Source: Hybos culiciformis
Taxonomy: Eukaryota; Arthropoda; Insecta; Diptera; Hybotidae
Length of the DNA stretch: 64,000 bases
Direction: 5' to 3'
Assembly: GCA_964007475.1 (NCBI GenBank)
Contig: OZ023273.1
Coordinates: 97,940,533-98,004,532 of the forward strand
The translations under genes and the position numbers were made by a program. Shown piece after piece: positions 22,721-33,973 of the stretch. A model generated the notes under the pieces. That model was not told the DNA's origin and did no database searches. It saw only the letters and a list, made by a program, of their open reading frames with translations. Each line of letters starts with the position of its first letter. Position 1 is the stretch's first letter.

Positions 22721-22992
22721 AAATCTTTTTTTTTTTTGCTCTTGCCCAAGTAAAATGGCGGTTTTTTTTCTTTTTCAGAATAACAAGCCCGGCTACTTTC
22801 TAACAGTTTTCTTTGAGAAGAATGTGTTTTCTCTCCTTCTTTAAGTTTGAGCAATTTTAAAGTACCAAGCCAGTGCTCAAAGTGATTTTGAATTACTCTA
22901 GAGGTTTTGTCTTTTCCTTCATTTTGAAGACTGGATACAAAAATGTTTCCGAAATCTTTAATAATTAACATTTTTTTTTGTCGTTTTTCCAA
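22717..22992 (-). pseudogene. Transposase core/tail junction fragment
   Basis: Contains SLQNEGKDKTSRVIQNHFE, identical to the segment just after the NAPVESLF motif in the array monomers, but then continues into a unique sequence (HWLGTLKLLKLKEGEKTHS). In the array the same point continues as QIFKRTYSF. This therefore preserves the original continuation of the gene, or one alternative, and marks the left edge of the array at about 22935. It ends in a lysine-rich stretch at a homopolymer, where the frame is lost. Confidence 0.45.
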
Positions 22993-23055
22993 AACGAATT
23001 TTATTTTAAACTTAAATTAATTATTTCGAATTTATTGGAGTTGTGAACGCTTCGA

Positions 23056-25897
23056 TTTTTAAATAATTCATTTTCTGTTTTATTAGCAGATAGAATGACA
23101 CAAAAATTGTGAAAAAATATAGCGGCTTCACGTAAAGAGTTAATGCTCCTAAAATCGATTTAATAAATCATTTTACTTTTCGATCTGTGAAGTTTATTGC
23201 AACATCGTGACAAATAATCTGCATAAAGTGGCAACAACAAAATCGACCTAAAATAAAATCTGGCTCAATAGTTTGAGAATTATTACAAACTAAATTGAAA
23301 CACTTGTTGAGGTATATATTACCACACATTCAGGGTTGTCACTACACGGATTTTTCATAAAATTCCACACCATTAAAAACGCATTGACATTAGCAAAACT
23401 AACGTCAGTAACCACTTTGTTGATTTTTTTAAACTTGAGTTTTTGAAGCGTGTTTCTTATATCCACTAAAATGGATCCGATCGCATTAGCGTCGTGATCA
23501 CTACTAATCATGCTAAAAAGGGGTAATATTTTGTTATTCTTTAATCTCATACCCCCGCATAATATAAAATACGTTTTTTAGTTCCCTTTGGCGTTCGTAC
23601 AACATTACCAGTCGCATCAAAATACAAAGTTTTTTCTATACTAAACTCAAATATTTTTTTAATAATCTTTTCATCATATATGTAGACTCCAAACGGGTCC
23701 AACATTTTTTTTTATATAATCACAGGTTTTTTTCTTTTCATAAAGATCAAAAAAGTCATCTCTGGCGCAATCAAGCTCATCCTTTCTTTCCTGATTTATT
23801 TTTCTGATACCGTGTTTATTTTTTATGCCTTGAAGATTACCTTTTTTAGCTATTGATTCTGAAGCTCGAATAGTTTCTCTATCTAAATAATTATACGAGT
23901 TTAAAGAACGCAATTATGTTTCATTATAAGCATTTCAACGGCTCTGACCTGCCCAGTGAGTCTAATAATCTTTATTCACATAAGCTCATATTGATTGAAT
24001 GAGTAGGTTCTTTTGAAGATCTGCTCAAAGTGATTTTGAATCACTCTAGAGGTTTTGTCTTTTCCTTCATTTTGAAGACTGTATTTATAATCCTTGAAAA
24101 GACTTTCAACTGGTGCATTGCTTGCTCTTTTGATTTCTTTAAGCATGGCCAGAAAGGAAAATACGCAAAACATTTATTTAAGCTATGAGTTAAAAAAAAA
24201 ATCATTATGGTACTTATTATTTATTACAGAAAATCTGCGTGCTTCTTCTTCCACTTTTATTGTGTTTTTTATTGTGTATTACAAACTAAATTGAAACACT
24301 TGTTGAGGTATATATTACCACACATTCAGGGTTGTCACTACACGGATTTTCCATAAAATTCCACACCCTTAAAAACGCATTGACATTAGCAAAACTAACG
24401 TCAGTAACCACTTCGTTGATTTTTTTTAAACTTTTGAGTTTTTGAAGCGTGTTTCTTGTATCTGCTAAAATGGATCCGATCGCATTAGCGTAGTGATCAC
24501 TACTAATCATCCTAAAAAGGGGTAATACTTTGTTATTCTTTAATCTCATAACACCCGCATAATACAAAATACGTTTTTTAGTTCCGTTTGGCGTTCGTAC
24601 AACATTACCAGTCGCATCAAAATACAAAGTTTTTTCTATACTAAACTCAAATATTTTTTTAATAATCTTTTCATCATATATGTAGACTCCAAACGGGTCC
24701 ATCATTTTTTTTTTTTATATAATTACAGGTTTTTTTCTTTTCATAAAGATCAAAAAAGTCATTTCTAGCGTAATCAAGCTCATCCTTTCTTTCCTGATTA
24801 CTTTTCTGATAACGTGTTTATTTTTTATGCCTTGAAGATTACCTTTTTTAGCTATTGATTCTGAAGCTCGAATTCATTATAAGCATTTCAACGGCTCTGA
24901 CCTGTCCAGTGAGTCTAATAATCTTTATTCAGATAAGCTCATATTGATTGAATGAGTAGGTTCTTTTGAAGATCTGCTCAAAGTGATTTTGAATCACTCT
25001 AGAGATTTTGTCTTTTCCTTCATTTTGAAGACTGTATTTATAATCCTTGAAAAGACTTTCAACTGGTGCATTGCTTGCTCTTTTGTTTTTCATTCAGCAT
25101 GACCAGAAAGGATAATACGCCAAATATTTATTTAAGCTATGAGTTAAAAACAAATCATTTTGGTACTTATTATTTATTACAGAAAATCTGCGTGCTTCTT
25201 CTTCCACTTTTATTGTGGTTTTTTCTTGTACTGTTTTAAATATTTGTAAAAAGGACTTTTTTTTATAAGTAGGTTCATTTTCTAAATTTTGACTCCCAAA
25301 ATTTGATGTTTTTACTTCAGAGACTATTATTATTTCTTTAATGGCTTAGACAAAGTATAATTGCCTTCTTTATCTTCAAGAATATCTTCAAAATATCTCA
25401 AACTTAGTTTAAATAATTCATTTTCTGTTTTATTAGCAGATAGAATGACACAAAAATTGTGAAAAAATATTGCGGCTTCACGTAAACAGTTAATGCTCCT
25501 AAAATCGATTTAATAAATACTTTTACTTTTTGATCTGTGAAGTGTTTTGCAACATCGTTACAAATAACCTTCATAAAGGGGCAACAACAAAATCGAACTA
25601 AAATAAAATCTCGCTCAATAGTTTGAGAATTATTACAAACTAAATTGAAACACTTGTTGAGGTACATATTTCCACACATTCAGGGTTGTCACTACACGAA
25701 TTTTCCATAAAATCCACACCCTTAAAAACGCATTGACATTAGCAAAACTAACGTCAGTAACCACTTCGTTGATTTTTTTTAAACTTTTGAGTTTTTGAAG
25801 CGTGTTTCTTATATCTACTAAAATGGATCCGATCGCATTAGCGTCGTGATCACTACTAATCATGCTAAAAAGGGGTAATATTTTGTTGTTCTTTAAA
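23056..25897 (-). pseudogene. Left-edge, most diverged transposase-core monomers
   Basis: Three incomplete monomers with the most substitutions. The second contains the longest uninterrupted frame of the core (24705 down to 24286, 139 codons from MMDPFGVYIYDEK through YFDATG and VVTDVSFAN to NPCSDNPECVVI). It keeps the reading NFMENPCSDNPEC, whereas most copies further right have a one-base change giving WILWKIRVVT. These edge copies are therefore closest to the ancestral gene. The last one is cut at 25897 (CTTTAA) by a 2.96-kb insertion and resumes at 28858. Confidence 0.6.
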
Positions 25898-25904
25898 AAA
25901 AACA

Positions 25905-26028
25905 GCACAAACACTTAGATCAAGTGGACAATTGAAAAATTCAGACAAATTCCAGCCCGAGGTGGAAATCGAACCCACGACCGAACACACTGTAGGATAA
26001 TGACAATACCACTACACCATGACGGCCG
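25905..26028 (-). mobile_element. tRNA-derived SINE
   Basis: On the minus strand the head GGCCGTCATGGTGTAGTGG has a perfect RNA polymerase III A box (TGGTGTAGTGG, 26019-26009). A B box (GGTTCGATTTC, 25975-25965) follows at normal tRNA spacing. A ~50-base non-tRNA body and a short T/A tail run to about 25905. The acceptor and anticodon stems are not conserved, so it is a SINE head and not a working tRNA. The 24-base A run on the plus strand (26029-26052) abuts the head end, which is unusual. Confidence 0.72.
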
Positions 26029-26052
26029 AAAAAAAAAAAAAAAAAAAAAAAA
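26029..26052 (+). repeat. A24 homopolymer
   Basis: Twenty-four A residues on the plus strand, directly next to the 5' head of the minus-strand SINE. It could be the poly(A) tail of a plus-strand retrocopy that ended in antisense SINE sequence, or a T tract into which the SINE inserted. Confidence 0.9.
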
Positions 26053-26388
26053 CCGTTGCAGTCTCTCGGCATTTATATTGGGATATATACAACATCCCAA
26101 TAATTTAGCACGCCCTTGATAACTAATCATATCTTGACGTTTTGGCAAGTATACCTCTTACGCACGAGTTGATTTTAAAAGTTATATTTAGCAATATAAA
26201 AGATTTATATTAGTCTATTCAAGAATTTATTAAGAATGGGGAATTAGTTTCATTTAACTCCTTAAGGGAATATTATATTCCGCTATGCTTCAACCCTCAA
26301 GGAGTTGAATCCAGCTGCCGAAGCACACGTTAGATTTTACTCTAATGGCTTTGGCTAACTGGCTTCAACCAAAGCCAAAGCTACGGTA
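26053..26388. other. Unassigned segment with two inverted repeats
   Basis: No coherent gene. AACTCCTTAAGGG (about 26257) pairs with CCCTCAAGGAGTT (about 26294), and GGCTTTGG (about 26347) pairs with CCAAAGCC (about 26369). It separates the SINE from the poly(A) end of the virus-like sequence. Confidence 0.5.
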
Positions 26389-26409
26389 TTTTTTTTTTTT
26401 TTTTTTTTT
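26389..26409 (-). repeat. Poly(A) tract ending the virus-like sequence
   Basis: Twenty-one T on the plus strand, so a minus-strand poly(A) directly after coding sequence. No AATAAA or ATTAAA lies within 40 bases upstream. It suggests retroposition of a polyadenylated or internally primed RNA. Confidence 0.65.
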
Positions 26410-27365
26410 ACACATTTACGAATCGTGGCATGTGATATTCTTGATTCCATATCAACACTTATTGGATTATTCTCAGTTGAAACTGCAGTTTCATTAATAA
26501 TTTCGAATTGTATAGGCATAAAAAGCCTTATACATTGAGAGTTGCATTCATTTAATAGTATATTAAAAGATTTATTATTTATAGATCTACTTATCGCTGC
26601 CAAAGATAGAGATCTTAAATATCGTTCATCGGTTTGATTGTAGAGAGGAATTCTTCTATGAGTTATTGTTGGAAAACGTAAGAAATTTTCCAATGAACCA
26701 AAACTTAAATTTTCATCCAAAGAGTGCAAAGCCATCTCTCTAAAAAAGTTATGAAGTTCGTTATTTTGTAACCAAAAGTCAATATCTCTTAAATCAGATA
26801 AAAGCCTTAAATCATCTATTTTCTTTAAAATTAACGCTAGTGGACCATCTCGTGGAAATGCTAGACGTTTCAAATCGTTATCCTTATATTCTCTTTCTGG
26901 AATACCAAACTTTTCAACGCTTTCTTTCAAAAGAAAGTAATTTAAACTATACTTACTAATGTCAAAAGCCATTGCACATTCAGCTTTATACTGAACATCA
27001 TATGTACAAGGAGATACCAAATCGTAATCTCCAGCAATGTATTTGAACAAAGTCAGGACACATTTACTAGAAATAGAAACTATTCTTAGATTTTCTGCAT
27101 TTCCTGTAAAATCATTTGCATACTGCTCTGAAATTCTAAAAGCTGTATGCCAATTGAATCTGTTGTAAATATTAACATTAACTATAAAATTAAAAAATCT
27201 ACTTGAACAATAAGAAATTATTTCGTAAAAAGAAGAATATTTCTTCTTTTTTTGCAAATTTCTACAAATAGAAAGAACACATTTTAAAATATTCCAGTCG
27301 TCTATACGAATAAAAAAATCATTATCATCTCTATCTTCTATAGTATCAACGTCATTTATAAATAA
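26410..27365 (-). pseudogene. Second half of unrecognised, possibly viral, coding sequence
   Basis: Directly after the TAA at 27368-27366 the same frame stays open for about 318 codons until the poly(A) tract. It contains RIDDWNILKCVLSICR near its start, then SPCTYDVQYKAECAMAFD and YNQTDERYLRSLSLAAI. Base composition is less AT-rich than the flanks. No polymerase, protease or helicase motif (no GDD, no Walker A) is visible. Either the stop is a mutation in one long protein, or these are two adjacent genes where the second lacks a clear start. The missing natural stop means the copy was truncated at its 3' end when inserted. Confidence 0.4.
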
Positions 27366-28706
27366 TTAACGAACCGCGCAAGAGGGATATCTCGCTCTTC
27401 CGAAATCTAAAGGAGCATATCGAGTATGACCATCATTCATCCATCCAGCGCCATCAGGATCTGGAAATAATAATTCGAAGAATTCTATATGAATACCATT
27501 TCGAATTCTATAATAAGCTCGTGTTAATCTTCCCGCGTTTCCAGCAGGACCAACATACTCTATTATTTCAGCTTTGCACAAATAATACAAAATCATACGA
27601 TTGATACGATCAACTGAAACCATTGTTATGTTTCTCCATCTTTGACTTCTCGTATGATAGTAAAACATAAGTTTAGAAATTAATAAAAAGAGCAAAAACT
27701 CGGCATTATCTGGAGGAATTCCAGAAAAATCAATTTCCATTTCCACCAAACCTGGAGAGAAAAATGTTGAAAAATATGCAGCAATCTCACCATCCCAAGA
27801 TGAAGAAAGCGACAAACTATTGAATACAGTAATAACTGAATTCGTAGTTAAACTAAGCGAAGCGTTGACACTTAAAGATCTAGTGTCGGCTGGTTCTAGT
27901 TTTATATTTAATGGATATTTGAGTTCACATACAGAAATGTATGCGAAAACATTAGCGTAGGGAACTCTTTCCCAAAAACTATTCATATCGTGTGGATCCA
28001 TTAAAGGGAACATCCTTAATAATGGACTAGTTATATGTGGACACTCTTCAGGAGGTATACCATCTAAAGTATTGGTCCAATATTCAACGAAACGTCTACG
28101 CATAAGTGTAGTATCTCGATTAACAATTGCAAAGAAATTTCTTTTAAAAATACTTCTAGGTCGGGTAATAAATGCATTAACTAATTTACTATACATTCCT
28201 TCATCATTTCTATTTGGAGTGCACGAATCAAAAATGAAACGTAAAATCCTTGAATTTGGAATAGTTGACTGTGTTATTTGTTCATAGGGTAATCCTATAC
28301 TGTCAGGATCATATATTTCTCCTAAACCAGTAATCATTCTCTTTGGTTCCATCAAAATTTCAGAACAATCAGTGATTAACCAACCGAATCTTTTTATAAT
28401 ACTTTCCAAAAAACTGTCCATATCACTGAACGGTATTTGTGAAAATGAATTGATAAAGAGAAAAGGTCTCTTATCATCACTAATATCAAACGTTGTAAAA
28501 TTGTAAGCAATTTTACTTACTAAAGAGATTCTACATTCGCGAACAGTACAGGACTTTAAACTTAACATTGTCTCAGCAATACTAAGTGAGTATCCCTTAC
28601 TCACTATCCCCGAAAGAGAACTCATAAGTGTTTGAAAACCGGAGACATCAGCTTCCGTTTTGGAAGAAGAAGCGTTGTTGTCAGTTTTTTCAGATGATTC
28701 GCTCAT
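27366..28706 (-). CDS. Unrecognised 446-codon intronless coding sequence, possible endogenous viral element
   Basis: A long uninterrupted frame from ATG at 28706 to TAA at 27366, unusual in this window. The N-terminus is Ser/Lys/Asp-rich (MSESSEKTDNNASSSKTE); the rest is globular and rich in hydrophobic and aromatic residues (for example DPHDMNSFWERVPYANVF and FGRARYPSCAVR). There is no signal peptide or polymerase motif. It lacks introns, sits in inserted DNA, has a poly(A) tract at the far 3' end and differs in composition from its surroundings, which all point to an integrated RNA-derived sequence. A capsid or other structural protein of an RNA virus is my best guess; a retrocopied host gene is the alternative. 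I do not recognise a family. The frame is intact but continues past its stop in the same frame, so the original protein may have been longer. Confidence 0.45.
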   Translation of the reverse strand: MSESSEKTDNNASSSKTEADVSGFQTLMSSLSGIVSKGYSLSIAETMLSLKSCTVRECRISLVSKIAYNFTTFDISDDKRPFLFINSFSQIPFSDMDSFLESIIKRFGWLITDCSEILMEPKRMITGLGEIYDPDSIGLPYEQITQSTIPNSRILRFIFDSCTPNRNDEGMYSKLVNAFITRPRSIFKRNFFAIVNRDTTLMRRRFVEYWTNTLDGIPPEECPHITSPLLRMFPLMDPHDMNSFWERVPYANVFAYISVCELKYPLNIKLEPADTRSLSVNASLSLTTNSVITVFNSLSLSSSWDGEIAAYFSTFFSPGLVEMEIDFSGIPPDNAEFLLFLLISKLMFYYHTRSQRWRNITMVSVDRINRMILYYLCKAEIIEYVGPAGNAGRLTRAYYRIRNGIHIEFFELLFPDPDGAGWMNDGHTRYAPLDFGRARYPSCAVR

Positions 28707-28857
28707 TCTTGAAAGAAATTACTATTCTTAAAGTTTATCAAGTGAATGCAATAAGAAAAAAAAATAAAAAATTTTATGCACGAGTCTAGAAGACCCGTAC
28801 ATACTTTCACCTGAGCCAGACATAAAAAGTCAAAAACTTGTGTAATTGGCTTTTTAT
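28707..28857 (-). other. 5' leader of the virus-like sequence
   Basis: AT-rich leader upstream of the ATG. A short imperfect hairpin TGCACGAGTCT/AGACCCGTACA lies at about 28776-28801. The same leader is repeated at 31286-31438 with a longer A run. Confidence 0.4.
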
Positions 28858-31117
28858 CATAACCCCCGCATAATATAAAATACGTTTTTTAGTTCCCTTT
28901 GGCGTTCGTACAACATTACCAGTCGCATCAAAATACAAAGTTTTTTCTATACTAAACTCAAATATTTTTTTAATAATCTTTTCATCATATATGTAGACTC
29001 CAAACGGGTCCAACATTTTTTTTATATAATCACAGGTTTTTTTCTTTTCATAAAGATCAAAAAAGTCATCTCTGGCGCAATCAAGCTAATACTTTCTTTC
29101 CTGATTTACTTTTCTGATACCGTGTTTATTTTTTATGCCTTGAAGATTACCTTTTTTTGGCTATCTAAATAATTATAGGAGTTTAAAGAACGCAATTCAT
29201 GTTTCATTATAAGCATTTCAACGGCTCTGACCTGCCCAGTGAGTCTAATAATCTTTATTCAGATAAGCTCATATTGATTGAATGAGTAGGTTCTTTTGAA
29301 GATCTGCTCAAAGTGATTTTGAATCACTCTAGAGGTTTTGTCTTTTCCTTCATTTTGAAGACTGTATTTATAATCCTTGAAAAGACTTTCAACTGGTGCA
29401 TTGCTTGCTCTTTTGTTTTTCATTCAGCATGACCAGAAAGGATAATACGCCAAATATTTATTTAAGCTATGAGTTAAAAACAAATCATTTTGGTACTTAT
29501 TATTACAGAAAATCTGCGTGCTTTTTCTTCCACTTTTATTGTGGTTTTTTCTTGTACTGTTTTAAATATTTGTAAAAAGGACTTTTTTTTATAAGTAGGT
29601 TCATTTTCTAAATTGTGACTCCCAAAATTTGATGTTTTTACTTCAGAGACTATTATTATTTCTTTAATGGTTTAGACAAAGTATAATTGCCTTCTTTATC
29701 TTCAAGAATATCTTCAAAATATCTCAAACTTAGTTTAAATAATTCATTTTCTGTTTTATTAGCAGATAGAATGACACAAAAATTGTGAAAAAATATTGCG
29801 GCTTCACGTAAACAGTTAATGCTCCTAAAATCGATTAATAAATACTTTTACTTTTCGATCTGTGAAGTGTATTGCAACATCGTTACAAATAATCTTCATA
29901 AAGTGGCAACAACAAAATCGAACTAAATTAAAATCTTGCTCAATAGTTTGAGAATTATTACAAACTAAATTGAAACACTTGTTGAGGTATATATTACCAC
30001 ACATTCAGGGTTGTCACTACACGAATTTTCCATAAAATCCACACCCTTAAAAACGCATTGACATTAGCAAAACTAACGTCAGTAGCCACTTCGTTGCTTT
30101 TTTTTTAAATTTTGAGTTTTTGAAGCGTGTTTCTTATATCTGCTAAAATGGATCCGATCGCATTAGCGTCGTGATCACAACTAATCATGCTAAAAAGGGG
30201 TAATACTTTGTTATTCTTTAATCTCATAACCCCCGCATAATACAAAATACGTTTTTTAGTTTCCTTTGGCGTTCGTACAACATTACCAGTCGCATCAAAA
30301 TACAAAGTTTTTTCTATACTAAACTCAAATATTTTTTTAATAATCCTTTCACCATATTATATGTAGACTCCAAACGGGTCCAACAATTTTTTTTTTTATA
30401 TAATTACAGGTTTTTTTCTTTTCATAAAGATGAAAAAAGTCATCTCTAGCGTAATCAAGCTCATCCTTTCTTTCCTGATTTACTTTTCTGATAACGTGTT
30501 TATTTTTTATGCCTTGAAGATTACCTTTTTTAGCTATTGATTCTGAAGCTCGAATAGTTTCTCTATCTAAATAATTATACGAGTTTAAAGAACGCAATTC
30601 ATGTTTCATTATAAGCATTTCAACGGTTCTGACCTGCCCAGTGAGTCTAATAATCTTTATTCAGATAAGCTCATATTGATTGAATGAGTAGATTCTTTTG
30701 AAGATCTGCTCAAAGTGATTTTGAATCACTCTAGAGGTTTTGTCTTTTCCTTCATTTTGAAGACTGTATTTATAATCCTTGAAAAGACTTTCAACTGGTG
30801 CATTGCTTGCTCTTTTGTTTTCTTTAAGCATGACCAGAAAGGAAAATACGCAAAACATTTATTTAAGCTATGAGTTAAAAACAAATCATTATGGTACTTA
30901 TTATTACAGAAAATCTGCGTGCTTTTTCTTCCACTTTTACTGTGGTTTTTTCTTGTACTGTTTTAAATATTTGTAAAAAGGACTTTTTTTTATAAGTAGG
31001 TTCATTTTCTAAATTTTGACTCCCAAAATTTGATGTTTTTACTTCAGAGACTATTATTATTTCTTTAATGTCTTTAAACAAAGTATAATTGCCTTCTTTA
31101 TCTTCAAGAATATCTTC
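28858..31117 (-). pseudogene. Transposase-core monomers between the two virus-like pieces
   Basis: The right part of the split monomer plus one nearly complete monomer (marker at 30006). The first piece lacks about 40 bases encoding the DRETIRASESIA region (at 29158-29165). The piece at 31439 has the same deletion, proving that 28858-30006 and 31439-32574 are duplicates (offset 2568-2579). Confidence 0.65.
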
Positions 31118-31438
31118 AAGAATAGTACAGGACTTTAAACTTAACATTGTCTCAGCAATACTAAGTGAGTATCCCTTACTCACTATCCCCGAAAGAGAAC
31201 TCATAAGTGTTTGAAAACCGGAGATATCAGCTTCCGTTTTGGAAGGAAAAGCGTTGTTGTCAGTTTTTTCAGATGATTCGCTCATTCTTGAAAGAAATTA
31301 CTATTCTTAAAGTTTATCAAGTGAATACAATAAAAAAAAAAAAAAAAAAATTTTATGCACGAGTCTAGAAGACCCGTACATACTTTCACCTGAGCCAGAC
31401 ATAAAAAGTCAAAAACTTGTGTAATTGGCTTTTTATCA
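31118..31438 (-). pseudogene. Truncated second copy of the virus-like 5' end
   Basis: Repeats 28552-28857: the leader and the first 53 codons of the virus-like frame (31285 down to about 31126), with a few substitutions (for example NNAFPS for NNASSS). The coding part ends abruptly at AGTACAGGACT and is joined to transposase sequence (CTTCAAGAAT). The shared AGTACAGGAC edge marks the recombination point. It can encode only an N-terminal stub fused to an unrelated frame. Confidence 0.75.
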
Positions 31439-33973
31439 TAACCCCCGCATAATATAAAATACGTTTTTTAGTTCCCTTTGGCGTTCGTACAACATTACCA
31501 GTCGCATCAAAATACAAAGTTTTTTCTATACTAAACTCAAATATTTTTTTAATAATCTTTTCATCATATATGTAGACTCCAAACGGGTCCAACATTTTTT
31601 TTATATAATCACAGGTTTTTTTCTTTTCATAAAGATCAAAAAAGTCATCTCTGGCGCAATCAAGCTAATACTTTCTTTCCTGATTTACTTTTCTGATACC
31701 GTGTTTATTTTTTATGCCTTGAAGATTACCTTTTTTTGGCTATCTAAATAATTATAGGAGTTTAAAGAACGCAATTCATGTTTCATTATAAGCATTTCAA
31801 CGGCTCTGACCTGCCCAGTGAGTCTAATAATCTTTATTCAGATAAGCTCATATTGATTGAATGAGTAGGTTCTGCTCAAAGTGATTTTGAATCACTCTAG
31901 AGATTTTGTCTTTTCCTTCATTTTGAAGACTGTATTTATAATCCTTGAAAAGACTTTCAACTGGTGCATTGCTTGCTCTTTTGTTTTTCATTCAGCATGA
32001 CCAGAAAGGATAATACGCCAAATATTTATTTAAGCTATGAGTTAAAAACAAATCATTTTGGTACTTATTATTACAGAAAATCTGCGTGCTTTTTCTTCCA
32101 CTTTTATTGTGGTTTTTTCTTGTACTGTTTTAAATATTTGTAAAAAGAACTTTTTTTTATAAGTAGGTTCATTTTCTAAATTGTGACTCCCAAAATTTGA
32201 TGTTTTTACTTCAGAGACTATTATTATTTCTTTAATGGTTTAGACAAAGTATAATTGCCTTCTTTATCTTCAAGAATATCTTCAAAATATCTCAAACTTA
32301 GTTTAAATAATTCATTTTCTGTTTTATTAGCAGATAGAATGACACAAAAATTGTGAAAAAATATTGCGGCTTCACGTAAACAGTTAATGCTCCTAAAATC
32401 GATTAATAAATACTTTTACTTTTCGATCTGTGAAGTGTATTGCAACATCGTTACAAATAATCTTCATAAAGTGGCAACAACAAAATCGAACTAAATTAAA
32501 ATCTTGCTCAATAGTTTGAGAATTATTACAAACTAAATTGAAACACTTGTTGAGGTATATATTACCACACATTCAGGGTTGTCACTACACGAATTTTCCA
32601 TAAAATCCACACCCTTAAAAACGCATTGACATTAGCAAAACTAACGTCAGTAACCACTTCGTTGCTTTTTTTTTAAATTTTGAGTTTTTGAAGCGTGTTT
32701 CTTATATCTGCTAAAATGGATCCGATCGCATTAGCGTCGTGATCACAACTAATCATGCTAAAAAGGGGTAATACTTTGTTATTCTTTAATCTCATAACCC
32801 CCGCATAATACAAAATACGTTTTTTAGTTTCCTTTGGCGTTCGTACAACATTACCAGTCGCATCAAAATACAAAGTTTTTTCTATACTAAACTCAAATAT
32901 TTTTTTAATAATCCTTTCACCATATTATATGTAGACTCCAAACGGGTCCAACATTTTTTTTTTTATATAATTACAGGTTTTTTTCTTTTCATAAAGATGA
33001 AAAAAGTCATCTCTAGCGTAATCAAGCTCATCCTTTCTTTCCTGATTTACTATTCTGATCACGTGTTTATTTTTTATGCCTTGAAGATTACCTTTTTTAG
33101 CTATTGATTCTGAAGCTCGAATAGTTTCTCTATCTAAATAATTATACGAGTTTAAAGAACGCAATTCATGTTTCATTATAAGCATTTCAACGGCTCTGAC
33201 CTGCCCAGCGAGTCTAATAATCTTTATTCAGATAAGCTCATATTGATTGAATGAGTAGATTCTTTTGAAGATCTGCTCAAAGTGATTTTGAATCACTCTA
33301 GAGGTTTTGTCTTTTCCTTCATTTTGAAGACTGTATTTATAATCCTTGAAAAGACTTTCAACTGGTGCATTGCTTGCTCTTTTGTTTTCTTTAAGCATGA
33401 CCAGAAAGGAAAATACGCAAAACATTTATTTAAGCTATGAGTTAAAAACAAATCATTATGGTACTTATTACAGAAAATCTGCGTGCTTTTTCTTCCACTT
33501 TTACTGTGGTTTTTTCTTGTACTGTTTTAAATATTTGTAAAAAGGACTTTTTTTTATAAGTAGGTTCATTTTCTAAATTTTGACTCCCAAAATTTGATGT
33601 TTTTACTTCAGAGACTATTATTATTTCTTTAATGTCTTTAAACAAAGTATAATTGCCTTCTTTATCTTCAAGAATATCTTCAAGAATATCTCAAACTTAG
33701 TTTAAATAATTCATTTTCTGTTTTATTAGCAGATAGAATGACACAAACTTTGTGAAAAAATATTGCGGCTTCACGTAAAGAGTTAATGCTCCTAAAATCG
33801 ATTTAATAAATACTTTTACTTTTTGATCTGTGAAGTGTTTTGCAACATCGTTACAAATAACCTTCATAAAGTGGCAACAACAAAATCGAACTAAAATAAA
33901 ATCTCGTTCAATAGTTTGAGAATTATTACAAACTAAATTGAAACACTTGTTGAGGTATATATTACCACACATT
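31439..33973 (-). pseudogene. Transposase-core monomers right of the truncated viral-like copy
   Basis: Two monomers (markers 32574 and 33974). Part of this block, about 32.67-33.97 kb, recurs at 38.2-39.5 kb with an offset of 5544, apart from a 37-base deletion at 38218. In the copy at 33185-32925 the frame from MLIMKHELRSLNS runs uninterrupted into MLDPFGVYI before breaking. Confidence 0.6.

Larger units (their letters stand above)
25898..28857. mobile_element. 2.96-kb composite insertion in an array monomer
   Basis: Monomer sequence stops after TGTTGTTCTTTAA and resumes at 28858 with CATAACCCCCGCATAA, the very next bases of the unit. The insert contains, left to right, a minus-strand tRNA-derived SINE, a 24-base A run, about 335 bases of unknown sequence, a T21 tract (a minus-strand poly(A)) and the minus-strand virus-like coding sequence. 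Insertion probably happened in steps. No target duplication is obvious. Confidence 0.7.

Noticed and set aside
25955..26028. Functional tRNA gene on the minus strand
   Set aside because: A and B boxes are good, but acceptor and anticodon stems do not pair properly and a SINE body follows.
28072..28287. Plus-strand 71-codon frame within the virus-like sequence
   Set aside because: Antisense shadow of the long minus-strand frame.
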